This document shows positions 6,578 through 13,409 of a stretch of DNA of 24,113 nt, in pieces. Made by a program: the position numbers and the translations under genes. Position 1 is the first letter of the stretch. Each line of letters begins with the position of its first letter. This stretch comes from CAYRZL01 sp964428795 (lineage in GTDB: Bacteria > Bacillota > Clostridia > Lachnospirales > Lachnospiraceae): assembly GCA_964428795.1 (NCBI GenBank), contig CAYRZL010000039.1:1-24113 (forward strand), given 5' to 3'. Below the pieces are notes generated by a model. It ran no database searches, had not been told where the DNA came from, and was given only the letters and a program-made list of their open reading frames with translations.

Positions 6578-8488
6578 TCAATTCTTTTTCCATATACCGC
6601 AGATGAGCACCGTCATATCGTCCCGCACTTCACCACCGGTATATAATAGTACACGTTCCAGAATTTTTCGCGCCATTTTCCCGGGATGGTTAGTGTCTGT
6701 CTCCTGTATGATCTGTGCCACGGTCCCGTTTGGGTCCTCCACATGCAGATGATCCAGCACCCCGTCCGAAATCATGACCACAAAATCTCCATCCTCCAGC
6801 TCTTTTTCCGACTTTTCGATCTCCAGCTTTGAAAAGACACCTACCGGAAGATTGGTGGAGGCAATACTGTCCACCCCATCCTTTTTTCGGATAAACGTGG
6901 TCGCACCTCCGATTTTATACAGATTGCAAATACCATTGTCCAAATCCAGCACAGACAGATCCACCGTGGAGAACAGATTATTCTCCCCGTGGGTCACCAT
7001 CGCAGAGTTCATCATACGGATCGCAGTTTCCTCCTCAAATCCTGCCTCCAGAAATTTCTCTATTAAATCTATCACCATTTCGCTTTCTTTACAAGCCTGA
7101 ACTCCACATCCCATCCCGTCAGACAGGCTCATCACAAATCTTCCGTCCTCCAGACGCTGAAAGGAAAAATTGTCTCCCGATATCTGTTCTCCTTCCCTGG
7201 TAAGCCTCGCCATGCCCTGAGTCACCGTATATACCGTATCCTCCCTGAAACGCATGACAACCGAATCCTTTCCAAGAAGCGTTCGGTTGTCCCGCACAGA
7301 AACCAGCGGACAATCTGCCACCTTGCTCAGGGTCTTTGCCAGATCCCGCAGGGAAATACAGTTCCCATATCTGGAATATCCCTGCACATACAGCTCCAGC
7401 TTTCCCACCGGTCCCCGCAAAAGCTGCAGATCCTGCACAACAACCCCCATTTCTTTGAGCCGGAACCGGATCGCCGCCACCATACGCCCTTCCCTGCGTC
7501 CCACATCTTCGTAGCTTTTTGCGCAATCCTTCATAATATATGCCATGGCGCCCAACTGCTGGGCGATGACCTCCCGGTTTTCTATCAGACGGTTGTACCA
7601 TGCCATGTTCAGCCTTGCCCGCTCAAACACGCGCAGCGCCTCCTCCATCATGGCGGACGAACGAAGACAAGAGCCTGCCAGTTCGGCACTGCACCGGTCC
7701 ACATCCTCTCCCTTGTGGATCCGCTGTAAAAAACGATACAGAATTGTATACATTTTTGTATTTGACGCATCCCAGCATATGGCACAATGTCCGCAGGAAT
7801 TGCACACCCTCCCGGTCAGCTCTCCCTGCATCCTGCTCAGCTCCTCCGCCGAAAAATCCTCCTTATACCGGTCCATTCCCTGAAATGCCTTGGATAGTTT
7901 TGCAAAAGAATCTGCATATCCGTTCAGCCTCGGCTCCGCCAGTGATTTTTGTATTTCCTCGCTTTTTTCCTGCCTCTGGGCGCAGGGTTTCCATTCCAGA
8001 AACCGGTAGCAGGCTCCGGATAACACCTGCACAAAACCAAAAATAAATACACCTTCCAATATTCCCGCAAGCAATGTGCTTCCGATCCGTATCTCCATCA
8101 ACGCGCCCGCCACGGACATGACCACCGTGGCAATCGCCATGAGAAGTCCACCTGTATCCGCCCTGCATCTGTGGAAAAACCGCTCCGTCACTGCCACAAG
8201 TACCAGCGCAGCCACAAGCACCAGTGCATACTTTACAAAAACTGCCACAGGGACAAACACGATCATCCCTGCTACCGCGCACAGAAACAGCATTCCTCTG
8301 TTCAGCCCCGCCATCATTCCCGTCATAAATACCGCAGGCAGCAGCGGATACACGCCTGCAATGGTAAACCTTCCCGAGAAAAACACTGCCGCATACACCA
8401 GAAGCTGTCTGATTCCAAACCAGTTGATATCCTGTCGTTCCTCTTTCCATATTCTCTTGTCATATGTACTGCCCTGCAATTCTTTCAT
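6578..8488 (-). CDS. spoIIE: Stage II sporulation protein E (membrane PP2C-type serine phosphatase)
   Basis: A 636-residue phosphatase that in sporulating Firmicutes dephosphorylates SpoIIAA, releasing sigma-F in the forespore, and associates with FtsZ at the polar septum. Residues ~26-160 form about six membrane segments, fewer than the ten of B. subtilis SpoIIE (827 residues). A central region follows with CNSCGHCAICW (229-239), four cysteines in CX2CX2CX2C spacing. The PP2C domain (~430-632) shows GDNFS (438-442), SLSDGMG with D457, MISDGV with D575 and VRDDMTVL (621-628), the expected metal ligands. The start at 8488 has a strong GAGGAGG site; the frame is open to 8620 but no site supports an earlier start. 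A Spo0A-type promoter lies just upstream, and tilS follows by 7 nt. Confidence 0.95.
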   Translation of the reverse strand: MKELQGSTYDKRIWKEERQDINWFGIRQLLVYAAVFFSGRFTIAGVYPLLPAVFMTGMMAGLNRGMLFLCAVAGMIVFVPVAVFVKYALVLVAALVLVAVTERFFHRCRADTGGLLMAIATVVMSVAGALMEIRIGSTLLAGILEGVFIFGFVQVLSGACYRFLEWKPCAQRQEKSEEIQKSLAEPRLNGYADSFAKLSKAFQGMDRYKEDFSAEELSRMQGELTGRVCNSCGHCAICWDASNTKMYTILYRFLQRIHKGEDVDRCSAELAGSCLRSSAMMEEALRVFERARLNMAWYNRLIENREVIAQQLGAMAYIMKDCAKSYEDVGRREGRMVAAIRFRLKEMGVVVQDLQLLRGPVGKLELYVQGYSRYGNCISLRDLAKTLSKVADCPLVSVRDNRTLLGKDSVVMRFREDTVYTVTQGMARLTREGEQISGDNFSFQRLEDGRFVMSLSDGMGCGVQACKESEMVIDLIEKFLEAGFEEETAIRMMNSAMVTHGENNLFSTVDLSVLDLDNGICNLYKIGGATTFIRKKDGVDSIASTNLPVGVFSKLEIEKSEKELEDGDFVVMISDGVLDHLHVEDPNGTVAQIIQETDTNHPGKMARKILERVLLYTGGEVRDDMTVLICGIWKKN

Positions 8489-8532
8489 GATCTTACCTCC
8501 TCGTCTCTGACCGTCCCGGCCATGTAGGAGGT

Positions 8533-8565
8533 ATTCTACCCATTGCGGACAGAAATGTTTGTCAA
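8533..8565 (-). promoter_or_regulatory. Spo0A-type sigma-A promoter of spoIIE
   Basis: On the minus strand a perfect TTGACA (8560-8565) and TAGAAT (8533-8538) are separated by 21 bp. The 21-22-bp spacing is characteristic of Spo0A-activated sigma-A promoters such as B. subtilis spoIIE and spoIIG. A 0A-box match (TTTGTCAAAAC on the plus strand, 8558-8568) overlaps the -35. The start would fall near 8525, giving a leader of about 37 nt before spoIIE. Confidence 0.65.
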
Positions 8566-8588
8566 AACAACTCCCCCGCCAAAAAAAG

Positions 8589-8599
8589 TTTTCGCCAAA
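8589..8599 (-). promoter_or_regulatory. Second possible Spo0A box
   Basis: The minus strand reads TTTGGCGAAAA, matching the 0A-box pattern TGNCGAA. It lies about 25-30 bp upstream of the spoIIE -35. The relation to Spo0A is inferred from the match and from the promoter architecture. Confidence 0.45.
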
Positions 8600-8656
8600 A
8601 AGCCGGATGACGTCACACATTCTGTGGATTAGAGGGAGCTTAGAAAATTTAAGATA

Positions 8657-8690
8657 TTAAAAGGAGATGCTTCACACATCTCCTTAAAAG
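8657..8690 (-). terminator. Weak terminator or attenuator between divIC and spoIIE
   Basis: A 9-bp stem AAGGAGATG / CATCTCCTT (8661-8669 with 8677-8685) follows the divIC stop by only a few bases. The minus strand continues TTTTAATATCTT, a poor U-tract, so termination may be partial. This would separate the yabPQ-divIC unit from spoIIE while allowing some readthrough. Confidence 0.5.
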
Positions 8691-8693
8691 CTT

Positions 8694-8999
8694 CTATTCT
8701 TCTTTAAAAATAATATCATTATCGTAAGCAAGACCTAATTTTGATTTGGCAACATCCTCTATGTAAGCTTTACTGCCGATCTCCTGCTGCTGCTTTTCCA
8801 GATCCTCTTTTCGCTGGTTCTCCTGATCCAGCTGCTCTTGAAGCTCTTCCTGTCTTGCAACATATTCCTCATCCTTTTTATCAAGTCGTACGATCTGAAC
8901 CGCCAGAACAAGAATAAACATCACGACCATCAGCCCCACGAAAATCTTTCCCGCACGGTTCTGTTTCTTCTTTTTTCTTTTCCTGCTTCCCTTTGCCAA
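8694..8999 (-). CDS. divIC: Septum formation initiator family protein (DivIC/FtsB-like)
   Basis: A 101-residue bitopic membrane protein. It has a very basic N-terminus (KGSRKRKKKK), one TM helix at ~18-37, and an external coiled coil at ~42-73 rich in E, Q and K with leucines. It ends with the conserved short AYIEDVAKSKLGL stretch typical of DivIC/FtsB. It should act with FtsL-type and DivIB proteins in the divisome. The start is TTG (8999-8997). An in-frame TGA directly before it and an AAGGTGG site 9 nt upstream leave no other choice. It lies 21 nt after yabQ, as in other sporulating Firmicutes. Confidence 0.9.
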   Translation of the reverse strand: MAKGSRKRKKKKQNRAGKIFVGLMVVMFILVLAVQIVRLDKKDEEYVARQEELQEQLDQENQRKEDLEKQQQEIGSKAYIEDVAKSKLGLAYDNDIIFKEE

Positions 9000-9020
9000 T
9001 CACATCACCCACCTTGTACC

Positions 9021-9533
9021 CTATGTCTTTCTTAGGTTCATTCTAACTTCTTTCCATGCTTTTTTCAATCGTTTTTTCTGCATTCGCATCAGTTTCTTGC
9101 ATTTTCCCATAGATTTTCCAAAAATACGCCTGAAAAACCGACCAAGTGCACAAAAAGGTTTTGCCACAATTCGAAACACCTTTGAAAGCCCCAGGCAGAT
9201 TCCTCCCAATACCTTAACTCCCACAAATAATACAAATCTGCTGCAGAAAAGAAGAAAACAGATCATTCCAAGCAGCATTGCTCCGATTGCAAACCCGCGT
9301 ACAAGCCCGTCATTTTCCCGATACAATGTCAGAAAGATCATCACGCCATATACAAGCCAGTATATGATATCCTGCACCCCGATCCAGATTTTTCCTCTTC
9401 GGAATACTCTTCTTCCAATGCGGAGAAGATCGTAGATAAAACAAAAAAATGCTCCCAGCAGAAAAGACTGCAGGAACAGATCTGCCTGCGCCCTCACCCC
9501 GACGCTGAACATATTATTTAAATAATCTTCCAA
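9021..9533 (-). CDS. yabQ: Spore cortex biosynthesis protein YabQ
   Basis: A membrane protein of the YabQ family, needed for spore cortex formation in B. subtilis, where it is made in the mother cell. It begins with a hydrophobic stretch containing LLGAFFCFIYDLLR, the family signature, and has about four TM helices in the first ~115 residues. A strongly basic C-terminal tail (many K and R) follows. I place the start at TTG 9533 (170 residues), which has GGGAG about 9 nt upstream and overlaps yabP by 20 nt. ATG 9512 (163 residues) is the alternative but has no good ribosome site. The open frame extends to 9614, too deep into yabP to be likely. It belongs to a yabP-yabQ-divIC unit. Confidence 0.85.
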   Translation of the reverse strand: MEDYLNNMFSVGVRAQADLFLQSFLLGAFFCFIYDLLRIGRRVFRRGKIWIGVQDIIYWLVYGVMIFLTLYRENDGLVRGFAIGAMLLGMICFLLFCSRFVLFVGVKVLGGICLGLSKVFRIVAKPFCALGRFFRRIFGKSMGKCKKLMRMQKKRLKKAWKEVRMNLRKT

Positions 9534-9798
9534 ACAGCGATTCTCCCTGCTTCGATTTATGATGAATGTCGGAGTATTGCAGAAGATCCACATGCCCCTC
9601 CATATCCACTTCACCCTTCTCCAGACTCAGGCGGCTTACATGCAGGTCCTTTCCCTTCACCATCAGCATTCCCTGCTCCGTCTCCATAAGCACTTCATTT
9701 ACATCAAAGGATAATATATCAATGACGCCGCAGAGTGTACAATTATTCCGATTGGTCAGCATAAGCTTGTGCACCTTCGGGGTTTGTCTCTCATCCAT
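9514..9798 (-). CDS. yabP: Sporulation protein YabP
   Basis: A 94-residue protein of the YabP/YqfC family, linked to spore coat and cortex assembly in the mother cell. The family signature is seen as HKLMLTNRNNCTLCGVIDI (~10-28), VLMETEQGMLMVKGKDLHV (~36-54) and LSLEKGEVDMEG (~57-68), a small beta-rich fold with no TM segment. AGGAGG stands 8 nt before the ATG, but it is part of a strong hairpin (9801-9863). The gene is separated from rqcP by 80 nt and overlaps or abuts yabQ. The hairpin suggests that vegetative transcription of hup-rqcP is kept from expressing yabP. Confidence 0.92.
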   Translation of the reverse strand: MDERQTPKVHKLMLTNRNNCTLCGVIDILSFDVNEVLMETEQGMLMVKGKDLHVSRLSLEKGEVDMEGHVDLLQYSDIHHKSKQGESLFGRLFK

Positions 9799-9800
9799 AC

Positions 9801-9863
9801 AAAAAACCTCCTAATTACTTTATCGGCAATTCCTTCTACCTAAAGTATATTAAGAGGTTTTTG
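9801..9863 (-). terminator. Terminator-like hairpin that includes the yabP Shine-Dalgarno
   Basis: On the minus strand the 5' arm (9863-9841, AAAAACCTCTTAAT...TACTTTA) pairs with the 3' arm (9822-9801, TAAAGTAATTAGGAGG then T6). The stem has about 16 bp plus an A/U extension, one bulged base and one G-U pair, with an 18-nt loop (9823-9840). The AGGAGG (9807-9812) of yabP is in the 3' arm and the T6 tract lies between it and the ATG. It can serve as the rqcP terminator and also hide the ribosome site. Confidence 0.75.
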
Positions 9864-9878
9864 GTTTATGATTTTATT

Positions 9879-10118
9879 TTACAGGTATTGGAACATTTTC
9901 TTCGCATCTTCCTTGCGGGAAGTATCAGCGATATCCAGCACCTCAACCTTAACTGCTTTCGTACCGAATGTAATCTCAATGATATCACCGGGCTTTACAT
10001 TCACAGATGCTTTTGCCACTTTTCCGTTCACAGACACCCTGCCCGCATCACATGCCTCATTGGCTACGGTTCTGCGTTTGATCAGTCGTGACACTTTTAA
10101 AAACTTGTCCAGCCTCAT
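9879..10118 (-). CDS. rqcP: S4-domain RNA-binding protein RqcP (YabO)
   Basis: A 79-residue protein that is essentially one S4 RNA-binding domain. It opens with MRLDKFLKVSRLIKRRTVA, followed by DAGRVSVNGKVAKAS and KPGDIIEITFG. This matches YabO/RqcP, which in B. subtilis works with RqcH on stalled 50S subunits in poly-alanine tailing, and is related to the Hsp15 heat-shock protein. It lies 11 nt after hup, and the gap contains no recognisable Shine-Dalgarno, so it may be translated by coupling to hup. The position before yabP-yabQ-divIC is as in B. subtilis. Confidence 0.92.
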   Translation of the reverse strand: MRLDKFLKVSRLIKRRTVANEACDAGRVSVNGKVAKASVNVKPGDIIEITFGTKAVKVEVLDIADTSRKEDAKKMFQYL

Positions 10119-10129
10119 AACAAACTGAA

Positions 10130-10402
10130 TTAGTTCATCATATCTTTCAGAGCTTTACCAGCTTTGAATTTCGGTGTATTGGAAGCTTTGATCTCCATTG
10201 TTGCACCGGTTCTCGGATTTCTTCCCACTCTTGCAGGTCTTGTGGATACTTCAAAAGTACCAAAACCTACCAACTGGATTTTATCACCTTTTTTGAGCTG
10301 TTCTCCAACAGTCTCTGTGAAAGCAGCAAGTGCTTTTTCTGCATCTTTTTTGGACAATCCGGATTTTTCAGCCATAGCTACAACCAATTCTGATTTGTTC
10401 AT
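10130..10402 (-). CDS. hup: DNA-binding protein HU
   Basis: A 90-residue histone-like protein that bends and compacts DNA. It has the helical dimerisation part MNKSELVVAMAEKSGLSKKD, the core GDKIQLVGFGTFEV (~39-52) and the DNA-binding arm GRNPRTG (~60-66), and ends in AGKALKDMMN. It has the typical family length. AGGAGG stands before the ATG and a strong sigma-A promoter lies about 80 nt upstream, fitting abundant expression. rqcP follows at 11 nt. Confidence 0.97.
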   Translation of the reverse strand: MNKSELVVAMAEKSGLSKKDAEKALAAFTETVGEQLKKGDKIQLVGFGTFEVSTRPARVGRNPRTGATMEIKASNTPKFKAGKALKDMMN

Positions 10403-10431
10403 TTTTATTCCTCCTAAAATAAATCTAAATT

Positions 10432-10469
10432 TTTCACATGATTTTACGTTCTATTCCGTTCCTGTGAAA
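10432..10469 (-). other. Leader hairpin of hup
   Basis: TTTCACA (minus strand, 10469-10463) can pair with TGTGAAA (10438-10432), enclosing 24 nt in the 5' leader between the promoter and the hup ribosome site. There is no U-tract, so it is not a terminator. A role in mRNA stability or autoregulation is only a guess. Confidence 0.35.
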
Positions 10470-10483
10470 CTGTCTACAGAATA

Positions 10484-10512
10484 TTTATACTTGTTTTCCC
10501 CTGCTTTGTCAA
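10484..10512 (-). promoter_or_regulatory. Sigma-A promoter of hup-rqcP
   Basis: The minus strand has a perfect TTGACA (10507-10512), a 17-bp spacer and TATAAA (10484-10489). The predicted start is near 10477, with a leader of ~75 nt. It begins about 30 nt after the stop of the phosphoglucomutase gene. Confidence 0.85.
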
Positions 10513-10541
10513 GGAAATTCCATGTTTTCTCATCTTTACCT

Positions 10542-12275
10542 TTACAGCATCGGATCGATCATATCTAAAACCGCTTTACCCAGGTCTGCTGATTTCTCAT
10601 CCGCAGCGTCCAGAGAATCTGCCTTGATTCCATAATAGAATTTTACTTTCGGCTCTGTACCGGAAGGTCTCACGCAAACCCATGCGCTGTCTGTAAGGTC
10701 ATAATACAACACATTGGAGGATGGCAGTCCGGTCGGTGTTGTCTTTCCGGTTTCCATATCCGTAATGACATCCTTCTTGTAATCTCTTGCAGATACGACC
10801 TTATAACCGCCGATTTGAGCCGGTGTATTCTCACGAAGGGTATTCATGATCGTCTGAATCTTCTCCAATCCCTCGATACCTTTCAGCGTAATGGACTTTA
10901 CGTCATCCTTATAATAGCCATATTTCTCGTACATATCGATCATGGCATCCCACAAAGTCTTACCCTGTGTCTTATAGTATGCCGCCGCCTCACACAGCGC
11001 CATGGAAGCAACTACTGCATCTTTATCCCTCGCATAAGTACCCGGCAGGCATCCGTAGCTCTCCTCCAGGCCAAAGAGATATGTGCCTGTTCCTTTTGTC
11101 TCAAATTCCAGCATCTTCCGTCCGATAAACTTAAAGCCGGTGAGCACTTCGCAAAGCCGGATACCATAGTGTGCCGCAATAGCATCTGCCATGTTTGTAG
11201 TAACGATGGATTTCACCAGCGCACCGTCTGCAGGCAATCCCTCTTTTTCTTTTCTCTGGCTGATCTCATACTCGCCGATCAGACAGCCGGACATATTGCC
11301 AGTAAGAGAATGATAGGTTCCGTTTTCCGCATCTTTTACATACACGCCCAGGCGATCCGCATCCGGGTCTGTTGCAAGTACCAGATCCGCATCCAGCTCT
11401 TTTGCCATGGCCAGTCCCAGTTCAAAGGCTTCCTCAGCCTCCGGATTCGGATAGCTTACCGTCGGGAAATCCCCATCAGGAAGCTCCTGCTGCGGTACTA
11501 CATAGACATGCTTAAAGCCCAGCTCGGCAAGCACGCGTCTTACCGGAATATTTCCGGTTCCGTGAAGAGGCGTATAAACGATCTTCAGCTCATCTTTTAC
11601 CTTGTCAATCGCCTCCTGCTGCCATACCAGTTTTTTCAGCTCTGCAATATAAGGATCATCAATATCTGCACCGATGGTCTCATACAGGCCTGCCGCTTTT
11701 GCCGCTTCCTTTTCCATCGTCTTTACAGCAGCATAATCTGTCACCTTCTTAACCTCACCCATAATGCCGCTGTCGTGAGGCGGTGTGATCTGTGCGCCAT
11801 CTTCCCAGTATACTTTATATCCGTTGTACTCCGGCGGATTGTGGCTGGCAGTAATGTTGATTCCCGCAGTACATCCCAGCCTGCGCACAGCATAGGACAA
11901 TTCCGGTGTCGGGCGAAGAGACTCAAACACATATGCCTTGATCCCGTTTGCAGCCAGACAGAGCGCCGCTTCATCGGCAAACTCCGGTGACATATGTCTG
12001 GAATCATAAGCGATCGCCACACCTCTCGCCTGCTGTCCTACGCTTATAATATAGTTTGCAAGTCCCTGTGTAGCCTTCCGCACAGTATAAATATTCATAC
12101 GGTTGGTTCCGGCGCCGATTACACCGCGAAGTCCGGCAGTACCGAACTCAAGATCCATGTAAAAACGATCCTCAATCTCTTTTTCATCTTCTGCAATGCT
12201 CTGAAGCTCCGCTCTGGTAGCCTCATCAAAATATGGATTTTCAATCCATGCTTCATACATTTCCCTGTATCCCAT
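10542..12275 (-). CDS. pgcA: Phosphoglucomutase / phosphomannomutase (alpha-D-phosphohexomutase)
   Basis: A 577-residue cytosolic enzyme of the alpha-D-phosphohexomutase superfamily that interconverts glucose-1- and glucose-6-phosphate (perhaps also mannose phosphates), feeding glycogen, UDP-glucose and envelope sugars. FGTAGLRG (44-51) is the N-terminal signature. The catalytic loop TASHNP (142-147) carries the phosphoserine S144. The metal loop DPDADR is at 303-308, the sugar-binding EESYG at 404-408 and the phosphate-binding RPSGTEPK at 536-543. The length matches Firmicutes PgcA-type enzymes. GGGAGG lies before the ATG and a TATAAT lies upstream at 12345-12350. The symbol is given by family; exact sugar preference is not readable. 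Confidence 0.95.
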   Translation of the reverse strand: MGYREMYEAWIENPYFDEATRAELQSIAEDEKEIEDRFYMDLEFGTAGLRGVIGAGTNRMNIYTVRKATQGLANYIISVGQQARGVAIAYDSRHMSPEFADEAALCLAANGIKAYVFESLRPTPELSYAVRRLGCTAGINITASHNPPEYNGYKVYWEDGAQITPPHDSGIMGEVKKVTDYAAVKTMEKEAAKAAGLYETIGADIDDPYIAELKKLVWQQEAIDKVKDELKIVYTPLHGTGNIPVRRVLAELGFKHVYVVPQQELPDGDFPTVSYPNPEAEEAFELGLAMAKELDADLVLATDPDADRLGVYVKDAENGTYHSLTGNMSGCLIGEYEISQRKEKEGLPADGALVKSIVTTNMADAIAAHYGIRLCEVLTGFKFIGRKMLEFETKGTGTYLFGLEESYGCLPGTYARDKDAVVASMALCEAAAYYKTQGKTLWDAMIDMYEKYGYYKDDVKSITLKGIEGLEKIQTIMNTLRENTPAQIGGYKVVSARDYKKDVITDMETGKTTPTGLPSSNVLYYDLTDSAWVCVRPSGTEPKVKFYYGIKADSLDAADEKSADLGKAVLDMIDPML

Positions 12276-12344
12276 ACCTGTTCCTCCCTGTAATTAGTTT
12301 GTTTTCATGCCGCGCCTTCGGCTTTGCATTCGTTAAGTGTTTAC

Positions 12345-12350
12345 ATTATA
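12345..12350 (-). promoter_or_regulatory. Possible -10 element of the phosphoglucomutase gene
   Basis: TATAAT on the minus strand directly after the end of the cotS-type gene. There is no good -35 at 16-18 bp. A small hairpin (ATGC...GCC-GAA-GGC...GCAT, about 12308-12330) lies in the leader. Confidence 0.45.
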
Positions 12351-12352
12351 CC

Positions 12353-13324
12353 CTATTTACCCAAAAAATGGAATCCCTTTAGGAATTTCTCTCGCGCTTC
12401 ATTTTGCTGAATTTCCTTTTGCAGCTTCTCCATATTTCTTCCCGAAACCCACACCTTATTCGAATTATAATAATGGTTCATGATCTTCCAGAATTTCTCA
12501 GGATATGCAAGGCGCAGATAAAGCTGCCGCTCTTCCTCCTCAGACAGCGGACGCACCCGCTCATAGGTGCGGATCACTTCTTTTCCAAGGCGTTCATTCC
12601 AGTTATGCTTCTCCATGATCTTACGGACAAAATTGCTCAGATCCGATATCTGCACGCCCCATCCGCTCTGTTCAAAATTCAGCAACGCCATCCGGTTTGT
12701 TTCAAACAGTACATTATGATAATTAAAATTTCCATGACATATGCCAAACAGCGACGTATTTTCGGGTCGTCCCTGGCATATCTCCCGCTCCACTTCCTCC
12801 GCCTGCTTCCAAAACAGATCAAAGCTGGCTAAGAAACCTCTTTCAAATTCATTCTTCTGCCTGCGGTTCTTCACAAAACTCCGTATTTTCTTCAATTCCC
12901 GATTATGACGGGCATATTCTGCCCCTGCATTCTGATCATCAAACCCCTCCGGGGGCTGTGAATAACCATTTAATATCTGATGCATCCGCGCTAACAGCGC
13001 CGCACTTGCCAGGATATCTCCCCTGCACTTTATATCGCACTCTTTTCCCTCATACCAATGATGCATGGTATAGCTGATATCATCCGGTCCCATGACAATC
13101 AGATTCCCTTCTCTGTTCGGAATCATCTCATCTACATTAAGCCCGTTTTTTGTCAGATATCTGCCCAGATTCTGTAAATACTCTGCCTTTGTCTGCGTCC
13201 CCCCAAACTCCTTCAGTGCATACATCCCTTTATCCGTGTAACAGATCAGCACACCCCTTCCCCTCAGTGTCCGATTTACTGTAAAATCATATGTATTTAA
13301 AACCTGCTCGATCATAAAAAACAC
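12353..13324 (-). CDS. CotS-family spore coat protein, degenerate kinase fold
   Basis: A 323-residue protein of the CotS/aminoglycoside-phosphotransferase-like family, found on spores of Firmicutes. The N-lobe shows RTLRGRGVLICY and ALKEF with the family lysine. The C-lobe has HGNFNYHNVLF (197-207), where the usual catalytic HGD is HGN, and LNFEQSGWGVQISDL (~215-229), where the metal-binding Asp of DFE is Asn. It may therefore bind rather than phosphorylate. VRKIMEKHNWN is typical of the clostridial subgroup. I choose GTG 13324 because AAGGGG stands 8 nt upstream. ATG 13315 and GTG 13333 are possible. The ribosome site lies in a terminator-like hairpin shared with the end of cca. Confidence 0.82.
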   Translation of the reverse strand: MFFMIEQVLNTYDFTVNRTLRGRGVLICYTDKGMYALKEFGGTQTKAEYLQNLGRYLTKNGLNVDEMIPNREGNLIVMGPDDISYTMHHWYEGKECDIKCRGDILASAALLARMHQILNGYSQPPEGFDDQNAGAEYARHNRELKKIRSFVKNRRQKNEFERGFLASFDLFWKQAEEVEREICQGRPENTSLFGICHGNFNYHNVLFETNRMALLNFEQSGWGVQISDLSNFVRKIMEKHNWNERLGKEVIRTYERVRPLSEEEERQLYLRLAYPEKFWKIMNHYYNSNKVWVSGRNMEKLQKEIQQNEAREKFLKGFHFLGK

Positions 13325-13396
13325 AAAAAACACCCCTTCACACTATAGATTCACAGCATTGCTGTGTCTATCTAGCATATGAAAAGGTGCCCTTTT
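13325..13396 (-). terminator. Terminator-like hairpin that includes the cotS Shine-Dalgarno
   Basis: On the minus strand CACCTTTTCA (13389-13380) pairs with TGAAGGGGTG (13340-13331) in a 10-bp stem with two G-U pairs. Inside are a bulged 6-bp helix and CACAGC-AAT-GCTGTG (13366-13352). T6 (13330-13325) follows the stem and A6 precedes it. It would terminate cca transcription. AAGGGG, the presumed cotS ribosome site, is in the 3' arm (13333-13338). Confidence 0.75.
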
Positions 13397-13409
13397 TTAT
13401 AACCCGGAT

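Noticed and set aside
9021..9614. yabQ start at GTG 9614
   Set aside because: It would overlap yabP by about 100 nt and add residues absent from the family's usual N-terminus; TTG 9533 or ATG 9512 fits better.
10815..11990. Long plus-strand frame (391 codons) opposite the phosphoglucomutase gene
   Set aside because: Its product has low-quality, Cys/Arg/His-rich composition with no domain, while the minus strand encodes a complete enzyme with all motifs.
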